This document shows positions 50,319-59,889 of a stretch of 64,000 bases of DNA, piece by piece. The translations under genes were made by a program, and so were the position numbers. The first letter of the stretch is position 1; every line of letters begins with the position of its first letter. The notes under the pieces are model-generated. The model worked only from the letters and a program-made list of their open reading frames with translations. It was not told the DNA's origin and did not search any database. Origin of the DNA: Polyangiaceae bacterium (GTDB taxonomy: Bacteria; Myxococcota_A; Polyangia; Polyangiales; Polyangiaceae); the NCBI GenBank assembly GCA_019637295.1, contig JAHBVX010000003.1, positions 682,001 through 746,000 of the forward strand. The letters run 5' to 3'.

Positions 50319-51902
50319 TCACAGACACGCGGCGCGGCCCGCAGGCGTCGAGAGGCCGCGATGGATGGCGACCAACATGCGCCGCAGGGCGGAGTGATCC
50401 TCGCCGACCACCAGCACGTCGAAGGCGCCTCGCTCCGGTGAGAAGCGCGCGACGGTGCAGGCGACCTTGCCCCGAACCAGCGACCCGAGAGCGCTCGCGA
50501 GCAGCGCCTCGTGCTCCTTGAACTGCGCGCGCTCCGCGGCGAGCCAGCGGCGGGTGCCCACCGTGAAGCGCGGGGCGTTACCGTCGCGGGTCTCGGCGAA
50601 GAAGCGGGCGATGTCGTCGCCGCCGTAGCGCGCGCGACTCTTGGCCGCGAACAGACCCGTGAACGAGCTCGTGGTGTCCTCGTCCTCCGCCAGCAGCGAC
50701 AGCACCCGCGTGTGATGGCGCAGGGAGGGCGAGAACAGGTCCCGATGGGCGCGAGCCGCGATGCGCAAGAATTCTTGGGAGAACACGTCCTCGACGTCGA
50801 GCAGCGCTTCGATGTGCGGCGCGAGCGCGCGCGCCAGCGCGTCCACCGCGTAGGGATGGTCCGCGCTCGGGTCGTACGCATACAGCGGCCGCTGTTCCCC
50901 CGAATACTCCGGGAACGCTCGGCGCATGAAGACGAGGTTGCCGAGCGCGGTCTGCATGGCCTCGTCCAGTACGTTCGCGCGCCTGAGGTTGGGCAGCCCG
51001 AGCCGGCCATCGATCTCGCGCGTGACCCGCCGGCGCGCCTCGTCGCTGGCGAGTGAGAGCAGGTAGTGCCCCGCCTCGTGCGCGACCACGCCGAGCAGCT
51101 CCGCACGGTCCTGCGGCGACCGCGTGAACCCCGGCGGCACGGGCAGGATCAGCGTGCGGCCGAGCGCGGTGGCCCGCAGCCGCCCCTCGGGCGCCGGCAC
51201 CAACACGGCGTCCATTGGCCCCTCCACGGCCGCACCGACGCCGTAGAAGCGCGCGACGCGGCCCACGAACTGAGCGAGCTTCGCGCGCTCGGCCGCCTCG
51301 GCGAGCTGACCCTGCGCGACCTCGAGCGAATCCCGAGCGGCGTGCCGCTTGTCGATGCGCGGCCCCAGTCGAGCGAAGGCGTTGCGGAGCACCGCCGCGT
51401 CCGCCGGCGGCAGCGCCAGCCGACCCAGCGCCGCCTCGAGCTCCGTCGCCGCCACGAACGCCTCGGCGAAGCGCTCGTGCACGTCGAGCCGCGGAGGCAG
51501 CGCATCGAGCCTGGGCGCGTCGTCCCCGCTCGGGGATCCGGAGTGGCGCGTGCGCACGGTCGCATACGCCGCCAGCGCCGCGCGCTCGGGCGGCGTCAAC
51601 GCCGCCGCCGCCTGCATCGCCTGCAGGTGCTCAGGCTGGGTGTGCGCATCGCTCCAGCGGCTCGCCTGATCGATCCACCAGAACCGCGTCGCGAGCGCCG
51701 CGCTGCGAAAGCCCACGGCGACGGGCGCTGCGGGGGTCGTGCTCGGACCGCGGGCGCGCGGGGCTTCGCTGCCGTCCGCCTCGGGCCGATCCGACGCGGT
51801 GACGGCGCTCCGCGCGGGAGCGGCGCGCTCGGCCCCCCAGGGCTCGGGGCACGCCGACGTCGCGCACGCGCCGCACGCGAGCGCCAGGGCGATCAGCCGC
51901 AC
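50319..51902 (-). CDS. Exported zinc metalloprotease-like lipoprotein (HEAGH)
   Basis: I start at the GTG at 51902, giving the signal LIALALACGACATSAC. The 527-residue protein has VVAHEAGHYLLSLASDEA at about residue 280, the zinc-binding HExxH motif. LPNLRRANVLDEAMQTALGN follows about 30 residues later and may supply the third ligand Glu. The region before it (GRLRATALGRTLILPVPPGF) and the C-terminal AEDEDTTSSFTGLFAAKSRARYGGDDIA give no firm family match. It probably acts in the periplasm or on the outer membrane. It lies 35 bp behind another HExxH protease gene in the same direction. The peptidase call rests on the motif only. Confidence 0.68.
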   Translation of the reverse strand: MRLIALALACGACATSACPEPWGAERAAPARSAVTASDRPEADGSEAPRARGPSTTPAAPVAVGFRSAALATRFWWIDQASRWSDAHTQPEHLQAMQAAAALTPPERAALAAYATVRTRHSGSPSGDDAPRLDALPPRLDVHERFAEAFVAATELEAALGRLALPPADAAVLRNAFARLGPRIDKRHAARDSLEVAQGQLAEAAERAKLAQFVGRVARFYGVGAAVEGPMDAVLVPAPEGRLRATALGRTLILPVPPGFTRSPQDRAELLGVVAHEAGHYLLSLASDEARRRVTREIDGRLGLPNLRRANVLDEAMQTALGNLVFMRRAFPEYSGEQRPLYAYDPSADHPYAVDALARALAPHIEALLDVEDVFSQEFLRIAARAHRDLFSPSLRHHTRVLSLLAEDEDTTSSFTGLFAAKSRARYGGDDIARFFAETRDGNAPRFTVGTRRWLAAERAQFKEHEALLASALGSLVRGKVACTVARFSPERGAFDVLVVGEDHSALRRMLVAIHRGLSTPAGRAACL

Positions 51903-51936
51903 CCTGCCTGTGCCGCGATGAACCGACAATGCCAGC

Positions 51937-53376
51937 TCAGCGCCGAAGCACCTGGCGCGCCCCGCCGGCCGCGTGCTCGATGCGCGTGATCTCGCCGACG
52001 CTGGCGGGCAGGAACAGCCAGCCACCGTCGAGGTGATCGTAGGGCGTGTACCAGGCCTTGCTCACGAGGCCGCTGGCGCTGCTGGTGTCGACGGTGACCT
52101 CCACCTCTTGCCCGCTGGGGATGCCGGCGAAGCGAGTCTTCTGCCAGCGCGTGGAGCCCAGACCGTCGCTCGCGACGATCCAGTAGTCCGCGGGCGCGCC
52201 GATGATCTTCGGCGAGTTCACGTTCTGCCCGCGCGCGAACAGGCTGGTGTAGTTGTAGCCGGAGATGAACTGATTGTCGCAGTAGCTCATGATGTCCGTG
52301 GCTACCGCGGGGTCGTGCAGATCGCCGTTGGTGATGTCGTAGCCCCAGTCGCCGATGCGGCCGTTGGCGTGCGGGTACTGGCTGTCGATGCTCTGGGGCT
52401 CGAGCCCGGGACCGCAGTTGGCGTGCCGGCGACCGTGGGCGTGGCCGATCTCGTGCGCGGCGGTGTTGAGCGCGACCTGCGGAAAGCCGACGCCGAGTGC
52501 GAGCCGCAGCGACACGCTGCCCTCGTCCGGCGGATTGTCGTTCAACAGCGTGACGCCGAGCAGGCAGCCTCCGCCGCAGAACTGACCGATGCTCGCGGTG
52601 GGGTTGAACACGCCGTACAGGTAGGTGTCCGGTGGAATGCCCTCCGAGCCCCGGATGCCGAACAGGTTCAGGCCCACCTCCTGCCACCCGTAGCCGTTGG
52701 GCTGGATGGGCGAGCTCCACGGCACCGGCGCGTGTACGCTGACCTCCACGTCCGAGACGGGATAGAGCGAGCGGAAGCGCTCCCGGTAGCGCTCGACCTG
52801 CTCCTCGGAGGTGTCCGGCACCCGACCCGACCCGTCCGCGTTGTAGGCGTAGGGCACGATCAGGATCCGTAGCTTGTTGGGCTTGCCGGCCACCGCCACC
52901 TGCTGCGCGAAGCGCGCGAACTGGTTGTCCCCGCGGCCGTTGTCGAACTGCACCATGGACAGGGAGTACTGAAACGTCTCCTTGATGCGCGAGCCGGGGA
53001 TCTCGAAGTTGATGGTGCTCCCCAGGTCGGCGTCGCTGGAGCCGGGGCCGAGGATCAGCGCCTTCTCGATCGGCGGCTGCCCATCGAGCAGATCCAAGGT
53101 CGCGAGCACGGCCTCGCCGTCGTAGTCCGCGTTCGTCGAGTAGTAGGCGCGAAACAGCGCGTCACGACCCTGCACCAGCGGCACGCCCTCACCCGCCTGA
53201 CCACCGATCATCAGCGTGCGCTTGGGGCCTTGAAACAAGGCCGTCTCGCTCAGCTGCACGCCGATGGCGCCCACCAGCTTGTCCTCTGGCTTCTTTCCGG
53301 ACGAGTCGTCCGACCCCGAGCAGGCCGAGATCGCCATCAACACCAGAGCCAACGCACCGACCGAGACATGCCGCAT
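51937..53376 (-). CDS. Metzincin-type metallopeptidase lipoprotein (HEIGHAHGRRH)
   Basis: The start is the ATG at 53376, giving a lipoprotein signal (ALALVLMAISACSGSDD). The 479-residue protein has a beta-rich N-terminal half with a Gly-rich segment (GQAGEGVPLVQGRDALFRAYY) resembling adhesive or PKD-type repeats. The active site is AAHEIGHAHGRRHANCG, a complete HExxHxxGxxH zinc motif. The downstream DIMSYCDNQFISG supplies the metzincin Met-turn (M-S-Y). All residues needed for catalysis are visible. It likely degrades protein outside the cell, in keeping with a predatory or soil lifestyle. It precedes the HEAGH gene in the same strand. Confidence 0.85.
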   Translation of the reverse strand: MRHVSVGALALVLMAISACSGSDDSSGKKPEDKLVGAIGVQLSETALFQGPKRTLMIGGQAGEGVPLVQGRDALFRAYYSTNADYDGEAVLATLDLLDGQPPIEKALILGPGSSDADLGSTINFEIPGSRIKETFQYSLSMVQFDNGRGDNQFARFAQQVAVAGKPNKLRILIVPYAYNADGSGRVPDTSEEQVERYRERFRSLYPVSDVEVSVHAPVPWSSPIQPNGYGWQEVGLNLFGIRGSEGIPPDTYLYGVFNPTASIGQFCGGGCLLGVTLLNDNPPDEGSVSLRLALGVGFPQVALNTAAHEIGHAHGRRHANCGPGLEPQSIDSQYPHANGRIGDWGYDITNGDLHDPAVATDIMSYCDNQFISGYNYTSLFARGQNVNSPKIIGAPADYWIVASDGLGSTRWQKTRFAGIPSGQEVEVTVDTSSASGLVSKAWYTPYDHLDGGWLFLPASVGEITRIEHAAGGARQVLRR

Positions 53377-53470
53377 GGGCAGGGCATGACATGACACCCG
53401 CGGGGCGGCAAGGTGGCGATCGCTGGACACGCTGCTTGTCGCGACCCTGCGGGCGAGACAAGCTCGGTGC

Positions 53471-54367
53471 ATGACGCACCGCTTCAGCATCGCCGGCTGG
53501 CCCGGCGCCGTGGTCGCCCTCGGCCTGCTGTTGGTAGCGTGCAAGCAAGAGGACGTCGAGCGTCCGCGCGGGGGCTGCAAACCCGCGGACAACGTGCTGC
53601 TGTGCGGCCAGCCGCTGCTGATCGCGCACCGCGGCGGGGGGCGGCTGAGGCCCGAGTCCACCCTGCCCGCCTTCGAGCACGCGGCGACCCTCGGCGCGCA
53701 CGTGCTCGAGCTCGACGTGCACACGACCGCCGACGGCCACGTCGTGTGCATCCACGACGCCACGGTGGACCGCACCACCGACGGCGCCGGCGCGGTCCAG
53801 GGGCTGTCCCTGGCCGAGCTGCAGGCCCTCGACGCGGGTTACCGCTTCACCACCGATGGCGGCGCGACCCACCCCTTTCGGGGCCAAGGCGTCATCGTCC
53901 CCAGCCTCGAGGCCGTGCTGCAGCAGCACCCGGAGGCGTGGTTCTCCATCGAGATCAAGCAGCGCGAGCCGAACATGGTGGACGCGCTGCTCGGCGTGCT
54001 CGACGCCAACGGCGCGAACCAGCGGGTAGTGGTCGTCTCGTTCTACGACGACGTCGTGGCCGAGGTGCGCGCCAAGCGCCCGACCGTGCTCACGGGCATG
54101 GGCCTGGCGGAGATGCTCGAGCTCAGCACCCTCGACGACGAGCTGGAGAAGAGCTACCAGCCCGCGACGCGCATCGTGCAGCCACCCTTCGCCTCGATCA
54201 CCGAAGAGATGATCGCGCGCGCGGGCCGCCTCGACCTCCGGCTGCACGCCTGGACCGTGAACGACCGCCCCGAGATGGAGCGCCAGCTGGCCCTCGGCAC
54301 CCACGGCATCATGACCGACGACCCGGCGCTGCTCGCGGAGGTGCTGGCCGAGCACGGCGGCGAGTGA
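53471..54367 (+). CDS. Glycerophosphodiester phosphodiesterase lipoprotein
   Basis: A 298-residue GDPD-family protein. It has a lipoprotein signal (AVVALGLLLVAC), then LLIAHRGGGRLRPESTLPAFEHA with the catalytic His-Arg and the conserved E-N/S-T. LELDVHTTADGHVVCIHD follows, with metal-binding E-x-D and the second catalytic His, and then VDRTTDGAG, FSIEIKQ, LHAWTVND and GIMTDDP. It hydrolyses glycerophosphodiesters to glycerol-3-phosphate and an alcohol, for phospholipid recycling. The gene starts 95 bp from the divergent metalloprotease gene and stands alone. Confidence 0.92.
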   Translation: MTHRFSIAGWPGAVVALGLLLVACKQEDVERPRGGCKPADNVLLCGQPLLIAHRGGGRLRPESTLPAFEHAATLGAHVLELDVHTTADGHVVCIHDATVDRTTDGAGAVQGLSLAELQALDAGYRFTTDGGATHPFRGQGVIVPSLEAVLQQHPEAWFSIEIKQREPNMVDALLGVLDANGANQRVVVVSFYDDVVAEVRAKRPTVLTGMGLAEMLELSTLDDELEKSYQPATRIVQPPFASITEEMIARAGRLDLRLHAWTVNDRPEMERQLALGTHGIMTDDPALLAEVLAEHGGE

Positions 54368-54438
54368 GGGGCGGGGTCCCGCGCCGTCGCTCCGATTCCT
54401 GCAGCCCACGCCTGCGCAAGGCGCTACACTGGCCGGCG

Positions 54439-55758
54439 ATGACGAGGACGCGAAAGGTCGCTCGCATGGTCACGAGCCTGGCGCTGCTGGGCGCGATGTC
54501 GGCGGCTGGCTGCGGCGCGCGGGACACCGGCGAGTTCGAGTTCGATCCCATGGCGGGCAGCGCGGGCACCGGCGCGGGTGGGTTCGGCGGCGGCGGTAGC
54601 GGAGGGTTCAGCGGCACGGGGGCCAGCGGTGGTTTCGGCGGCGGCGTCGCCGGCGGCGCGGCGTTCGGCGGTGTGGCCGGAAGTGCAGCGTTCGGTGGTG
54701 TATCCGGCGCGGGAGCGTCCGGGGGCGTGGGCGCGTTCGGCGGCGTCGCGGGCGCAGCGGCGTCCGGCGGCATCGGTGGCGTCGCGGGCGGCGGCATGGG
54801 CGGCGTCGGCGGCATCCCGGGCACCGAGGACTGCACCAACGGCGTCGACGACAACGGTAACGGCTTGGTGGACTGCGAAGATCCGGAGTGCACCGTCGGC
54901 TTCGCCTGCACCGCGCCGGTGCCCACGGGCTGGGCGGGACCTGTCGCGTTCTATTCGGGCAGCGCCGCTCCGCCGAGCTGCAGCGGCTCCGGCGGCTTCC
55001 CGACCCTCGCCGCGGATGGCGGCAACGGGGTCAGCGCGTCGCCCGCGATCTGCAGCGCCTGCAGCTGTTCGACCGCGCAAGGCGTGGTCTGCCCGGTCGC
55101 GCAGATCACGCTGTTCTCGAACTCCACCTGCAACGGCACTGGCGGGACGCTCACCTTGCCGGCGGACGTGTGTCAGTCCTACGTCAGCCTGTCGGAGATC
55201 CGCAGCATCCGCTGGACGAGCTCCAACCCCGCCGGTGGCTCCTGCAATCCCGGTGCGCCCTCCCCGCCGGTGCTGCCGGAGCCGGTGTGGGCCCAGCGCG
55301 GTCGCGCCTGCGGCGGCGCGACGCAGGGCGGCGGCTGCGGCGGCGGCGCCTGCGTCGCGCGACCGAGCGCGCCCTTCAAGGCGCTGGCGTGCATTGGGCG
55401 GGTGGGCGATCACACCTGCCCCGCGGGCTTCCCGACCAAGAGCCAGTTCAGCGCCGGGGTGAACGATACCCGTGACTGCTCCGGCTGCACCTGCGGCGCT
55501 CCGAGCGGCGCGTCCTGCTCGGGCTCGCTCACCCTGGGCTCGAACGCCACCTGCAGCGCCGACGTGGCCACACTGAACGCGCCGGGCCAGTGCGCCTCGG
55601 TGGGCCCCGATCCCTCGCCGCCCACGCCGCCGTACCTCGAGTCGCGCAGCGCGCGCTACAACCAAGGTCCGGCCAGCACCGCCACCTGCGCTCCCGGCGG
55701 TGGGCAGCCCACCGGCGGCGTGACCGCCGGCACGACCGTGACCATCTGCTGCCCGTAG
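54439..55758 (+). CDS. Lipoprotein with Gly-rich linker and Cys-rich domain repeats
   Basis: The start is the ATG at 54439; the frame runs open from 53413 through the neighbouring gene. The 439-residue protein has a lipoprotein signal (SLALLGAMSAAGC), a linker of about 90 residues made of GGFGG/GASGG/GGVAG units, then EDCTNGVDDNGNGLVDCED, a D-x-D/N-x-N-G-type putative calcium-binding motif. Two related Cys-rich segments follow, with SACSCSTAQGVVC and GCTCGAPSGASC, each preceded by a Cys and followed by a T-L-P-A/N-A-P segment. It is typical of large paralogous lipoprotein families in Polyangia. Function unknown, surface location likely. Confidence 0.75.
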   Translation: MTRTRKVARMVTSLALLGAMSAAGCGARDTGEFEFDPMAGSAGTGAGGFGGGGSGGFSGTGASGGFGGGVAGGAAFGGVAGSAAFGGVSGAGASGGVGAFGGVAGAAASGGIGGVAGGGMGGVGGIPGTEDCTNGVDDNGNGLVDCEDPECTVGFACTAPVPTGWAGPVAFYSGSAAPPSCSGSGGFPTLAADGGNGVSASPAICSACSCSTAQGVVCPVAQITLFSNSTCNGTGGTLTLPADVCQSYVSLSEIRSIRWTSSNPAGGSCNPGAPSPPVLPEPVWAQRGRACGGATQGGGCGGGACVARPSAPFKALACIGRVGDHTCPAGFPTKSQFSAGVNDTRDCSGCTCGAPSGASCSGSLTLGSNATCSADVATLNAPGQCASVGPDPSPPTPPYLESRSARYNQGPASTATCAPGGGQPTGGVTAGTTVTICCP

Positions 55759-55798
55759 CGCCGCGCCGGCGGGCCGCGAGCCGTGCTACCGTTCGCCC

Positions 55799-58105
55799 AT
55801 GCGAGCCCTCCTGTCGCTCACTAGCTTGGGCCTGCTGGCGCTCCTCGCCGCAGCGTCCTGCGGCTCGGACGACGGCGGGAAGGTCGCCGGCGGCGGCGTG
55901 GGCGGCGGCAGCGGCGACGCGTCGAGCGACGCGCCCGCCGGCGGCACCGGGGGTGGGACCATCCTGCCGGACGGGTCCCCCGGCTGCCCGGGCGGCTGCG
56001 ACGGCGGCGTGTGTCTCTCGGGCGCCTGCTGCGCGCTCGAGAACGTCTGCGAGGGCGTGTGCTGCAGCGCCGGGGACGTGTGCTCCTTCGCGGCCTGCGT
56101 AACGCCGGGGAAGCTGTGCATCGACGCCACCGAGTGCGACGCGAGCGAGATCTGCGACTACTCCCTGGGCGACCCGCCGCCGGACGGCGGCGCGTCGGAC
56201 GCGGGCCAGTGCCAAGGCGGCGCGGAGCTGCGCACCGGGCGCTGCCTGCCGAAGCCACCCGAGTGCGCGCCCGGCGCCGAGCCGAAGCCCGGCGAGGCCA
56301 TCACCTGCTTGCCCGTGTGCGAGTACAAGCCGCCCGTCGGTCAGTTCAACCCGACCCTCAAGGCCCACTGGACCGGGGGCAACATCATGATGAGCCCCAT
56401 CGTGATCCAGCTCGACGACGACAACTGCGACGGCGTGGTGGACGAGCGGGACATCCCCGAGATCGTATTTTCGACCTTCGCCACCAACCAGTACAACAAC
56501 AACGGCACGCTGTGGGCCGTGTCCCTGGTCGGCGGCGTGTTCGTGGAGAAGTGGAGCGTCAATCCGCAGACGGATCGGATCAATCCCGGACGACAGCTGG
56601 CCTCGGGCAACATCGACGGCCTGCCCGGCAACGAGATCGTCGCTTGCACGGAGGACGGCAAGGTGCGGGCCTTCCGCGCGGACGGCAGCAGCCTGTGGGT
56701 GTCCTCCGCCGGGGGCTGCTTCATGCCCAACATCGGCGATCTCGACGGCGACGGACAGCCCGAGGTCGTGGTGGAGTCGCGAGTGCTCGACGGCAAGACC
56801 GGCGCCACGCTCTACACCCTCACCCCCGCCAACACGGAGAACGTCGTGCTCAGCGACATGACCGGGGACGGCAAGCTCGACATCGTCTCGCCCACGCGCA
56901 TCTACAAGTACGACGGCACCTTGATCGCCGACACGGGGCTGTCCGGCACCTACCAGGCGATTGGAGACTTCGACAAGGACGGCACCCCCGAGGTCGCGTC
57001 CATCCACAAGCCAACCCACATGCTCAGCGTGTGGCGCTACGACGCGAGCGAACCCGGCAACTTCAAGATCCTGCGCACCGGCATCGACATCAACGGCACC
57101 GCGCCGAACATCTGCCCGGTGGGGTCGAGCGGGTACACGACCGGCGGTGGGCCGCCCACCATCGCGGACTTCAACGGGGACGGTACCGCGGACGTCGCCG
57201 TGGCCGGCGGCATCGGCTACACGGTGATCGACGGCACCAAGATCCTGAACCCGGCGATCCCCGCCAATCAGACCAACCTCTGGCTCAAAGAGACGAAGGA
57301 CTGTTCGAGCTCGGCCACCGGCTCGAGCGTGTTCGACTTCGAAGGAGACGGCCTGGCCGAGGCCATCTATTCGGACGAGCACTACCTGCGCATCTACCGC
57401 GGCACCGACGGCGCCGAGCTGTGGAAGACCTGCAACACCACCGGGACGCTCTGGGAGTATCCGCTGGTGGCGGACGTGGACGCGGACGGCAAGGCGGACA
57501 TCGTGGTCATCTCCAACGACTACTCGTCCATCACCTGCGAGGGCATCAAGACCCGAGGTCTGCGCGTGTACGGCGACGAGAGCGGCAACTGGGTGCGCAC
57601 GCGCCGCATCTGGAACCAGCACGCCTACCACGTCACGAACGTGGAGGAGGACGGCACCATCCCGACCAGCGAGGTGAAGAACTGGACGGTCCCGCGGCTC
57701 AACAACTTCCGACAGAACGTCCAGCCCCAGGGTGAGTTCTCCGCGCCGGACTTGATCGTGAGTCTGCTGGCGCGCTGCACCTCCGGCTACGAGCTGGTCG
57801 CGCGGGTGCGCAACATCGGCCAGGCCAGCGTCCCGGCCGGCGTCGTGGTCGGATTCTACGAAGGGGATCCAGCGGCGGGCGGCACCCAGCTCGGCACGGG
57901 TCTGACGACCAAGACGCTGTACGCGGCGGAGGCCGAGGACGTGGTGCTCCCGCTGCCGAACGCCTCCCCCTCGGTCAAGAACGGAACCTCGCAGCTGTTC
58001 GCGGTGGTGGACGACGGGAGCCCGCCGCACTCCTGGGTGGAGTGCCGCACGGACAACAACAAGAGCCCGCCGGCGAGCGGCGCCTGCACCACGGGTCCCC
58101 GCTGA
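55799..58105 (+). CDS. FG-GAP/VCBS-repeat lipoprotein with Cys-rich N-terminal region
   Basis: A 768-residue protein with a lipoprotein signal (LLALLAAASCGSDD), a Gly-rich linker and a Cys-rich stretch (CPGGCDGGVCLSGACCALENVCEGVCC). From about residue 190 there are at least seven FG-GAP-like blades with calcium-binding loops: DDDNCDGVVDE, DLDGDGQPEVVV, DMTGDGKLDIVS, DFDKDGTPEVAS, DFNGDGTADVAV, DFEGDGLAEAI and DVDADGKADIVV. This suggests a seven-bladed integrin-like propeller. The C-terminal domain (LVARVRNIGQASVPAGVVVGFYEGDP) looks like a CARDB-type Ig domain. A surface adhesion or ligand-binding role is likely. Confidence 0.85.
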   Translation: MRALLSLTSLGLLALLAAASCGSDDGGKVAGGGVGGGSGDASSDAPAGGTGGGTILPDGSPGCPGGCDGGVCLSGACCALENVCEGVCCSAGDVCSFAACVTPGKLCIDATECDASEICDYSLGDPPPDGGASDAGQCQGGAELRTGRCLPKPPECAPGAEPKPGEAITCLPVCEYKPPVGQFNPTLKAHWTGGNIMMSPIVIQLDDDNCDGVVDERDIPEIVFSTFATNQYNNNGTLWAVSLVGGVFVEKWSVNPQTDRINPGRQLASGNIDGLPGNEIVACTEDGKVRAFRADGSSLWVSSAGGCFMPNIGDLDGDGQPEVVVESRVLDGKTGATLYTLTPANTENVVLSDMTGDGKLDIVSPTRIYKYDGTLIADTGLSGTYQAIGDFDKDGTPEVASIHKPTHMLSVWRYDASEPGNFKILRTGIDINGTAPNICPVGSSGYTTGGGPPTIADFNGDGTADVAVAGGIGYTVIDGTKILNPAIPANQTNLWLKETKDCSSSATGSSVFDFEGDGLAEAIYSDEHYLRIYRGTDGAELWKTCNTTGTLWEYPLVADVDADGKADIVVISNDYSSITCEGIKTRGLRVYGDESGNWVRTRRIWNQHAYHVTNVEEDGTIPTSEVKNWTVPRLNNFRQNVQPQGEFSAPDLIVSLLARCTSGYELVARVRNIGQASVPAGVVVGFYEGDPAAGGTQLGTGLTTKTLYAAEAEDVVLPLPNASPSVKNGTSQLFAVVDDGSPPHSWVECRTDNNKSPPASGACTTGPR

Positions 58106-59724
58106 CACCCTTTCCGTACACGTCGTTCGTCGAGGTCGCCCACGGCGCCTTGGGCGCGCTCAGCGTCGGGCAGGGCTCCGGCCGCGTGGTGCTGTTGCGC
58201 AAGGTCGTGCGCTCCGCGGTCTGGGACGACGCTACTCTGGAGGGTCTGGCCGACGCGGCCACGCGCGCCCGGGGGCTACACCATCCGAGTCGCCTCGCGG
58301 TCGTGGACTCCAACCGGGGGATCGACACCCTCACCGTCGCCACCGAGTACATGGAGGGCGTGCCGCTCTCGCTCTTGATGCAGCGCGCCCGGCAGAAGCG
58401 CTACGCGGTCTCGACCGGCGCCGCCCTGCGCGTCGCCGAGGAGCTCGTGCGCGCAGCCGTGGCCGCGGAAGAGTCGAGCGCCGACGACTGGACCGACTGG
58501 ACGCTGGCGGGGCTGCACCCCGAGTGCGTGCTGATCTCCCGCGGGGACGACGCGCTGCTCGCGGATCTCTCCACCGCGTCGCTGGAGCGCGCTCCCGCGC
58601 ACCCCACGGTCGCCGCCTACCGAGCGCCCGAGACCAGCGCGGCGCGGGGTTCGTCCGGCGCGACGGACTTCAGCATCGGCGCCATCCTGTGGGAGCTGCT
58701 CGCCGGTCGGGAGCTGTGCGAGCAGAGCGCGCCAAGCGCCACCGTGCAGAGCGTGCGACAGAAGGCGCTCGACGGCTCACTCCCTCGCCTCGGCGACCTG
58801 GCCCCCAGCGTGCCATCCCTCTTGAGCGAGATCGTCATGCAGTCCCTGCGCGCTGATCCGTCTGCGCGGTTTCCGAATGCGAGCGCTCTGGGTGAAGCCC
58901 TCACGGCGGTGCGACACGAGCGACGTCCCGGAGAGCTCGAGAGGCTGCTCGGCGAGCTCGGCGCGGACATCCTCGAGCGGCTCCAGAACGCCACCTTGCA
59001 CCAGGGCGGCGCGATGCCGTCGGGGCGACCCACGATGCACACCATCGACGCGTCGGTCCTGGCCATCCCCAAGGCCCCGCGACTGATCGGCCTGGCCGCG
59101 TTCCAGCCCGTGGAGGTCAAGACCCCAGAGCCCTCGGTGGAGTCGGGCCGTGCGGTGGACGCGCTCCTCGAGCCGTCGCCCCCCTCGGTCGGCCCCTCCC
59201 CGGCCCCGCCCACGAGCGCGCGCGGACCACAAGAGACGGTGCCCTTGCTGCTCGTGGACAAGCGCGCACCCGAAGCGCCAGCGCCGAGCCCGCCGCCCGC
59301 GCCGGCCGCGGCTCGCCTCACGACCGAGCCGGGAGTCACCCTCGACGATCTGCAGTTCGCGCCGCGACGGCGCTGGGGTCCGCTCGTGGTGGTGACCCTC
59401 GGCCTGTGTGGCGCCGTCGGCGTCGCCGTGGTGGCGCTCACGCAGCAGCCTGAGCCCGAGCGCGAAACGCCGATCGCCACAGCCAGCGCCGCCCAGCCCG
59501 ACGCGGTCGACGCAGCGCTGGAGCACGAGGTCGAGCCAACTCCAGACGCCGCGCCGCGGCCCAAGCGAGTCGTCACGCAGGAGCCCCGACAGCGCGACCG
59601 CAAACGGGACGCCGGCTCGCGACAAGCGGAGCCGCAACCGAAGCCCACCGCCAAACCCGCCGCGCCGGAGCCCGGCAGCGACAACCCCTACGTCGATCCG
59701 CCAGTCTCCAATCCGGGTTTTTGA
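58042..59724 (+). CDS. Kinase-fold protein lacking catalytic motifs (pseudokinase), membrane-anchored
   Basis: A 560-residue frame starting with a GTG that overlaps the upstream gene by 64 bp; a CTG at 58102, overlapping its stop, is the alternative. Residues 30-295 follow the kinase fold: LLRKVV, LTVATEYMEGVPLSLLMQRA and YRAPETSAA, with FSIGAILWELLAGREL. However, the HRD-x-K-P-x-N segment reads GLHPECVLI (no HRD Asp, no Asn), and the DFG segment reads LADLSTAS. A helical region and a Pro/Ala-rich linker lead to one membrane helix (VVVTLGLCGAVGVAVVAL) and a basic tail. It is probably a non-catalytic scaffold or sensor. The next gene encodes an active-looking kinase. Confidence 0.75.
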   Translation: MPHGQQQEPAGERRLHHGSPLTPFPYTSFVEVAHGALGALSVGQGSGRVVLLRKVVRSAVWDDATLEGLADAATRARGLHHPSRLAVVDSNRGIDTLTVATEYMEGVPLSLLMQRARQKRYAVSTGAALRVAEELVRAAVAAEESSADDWTDWTLAGLHPECVLISRGDDALLADLSTASLERAPAHPTVAAYRAPETSAARGSSGATDFSIGAILWELLAGRELCEQSAPSATVQSVRQKALDGSLPRLGDLAPSVPSLLSEIVMQSLRADPSARFPNASALGEALTAVRHERRPGELERLLGELGADILERLQNATLHQGGAMPSGRPTMHTIDASVLAIPKAPRLIGLAAFQPVEVKTPEPSVESGRAVDALLEPSPPSVGPSPAPPTSARGPQETVPLLLVDKRAPEAPAPSPPPAPAAARLTTEPGVTLDDLQFAPRRRWGPLVVVTLGLCGAVGVAVVALTQQPEPERETPIATASAAQPDAVDAALEHEVEPTPDAAPRPKRVVTQEPRQRDRKRDAGSRQAEPQPKPTAKPAAPEPGSDNPYVDPPVSNPGF

Positions 59725-59889
59725 CGTCTAGCGCAACGGGGAACGACCAGCGGCGGTCGCGTGCTCTGCTGGTCGACGTGTCCTGCGCTTCGCCAAGTTG
59801 TAGCACGGTTGACCCACTCGCCCTGTTTCGGCCGCGCCGAAGCGCCGCTGAATTGATTGCGGCCCCCTCGGGTTGCTGTAGCATGCTCG
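59725..59889. other. 165-bp intergenic region upstream of kinase operon
   Basis: The region is less GC-rich than its flanks. It contains TTGTAGCACGGTTGACC near 59798 but no clear -35/-10 pair. It should hold the promoter for the three overlapping genes from 59890 to 63238. Confidence 0.3.
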
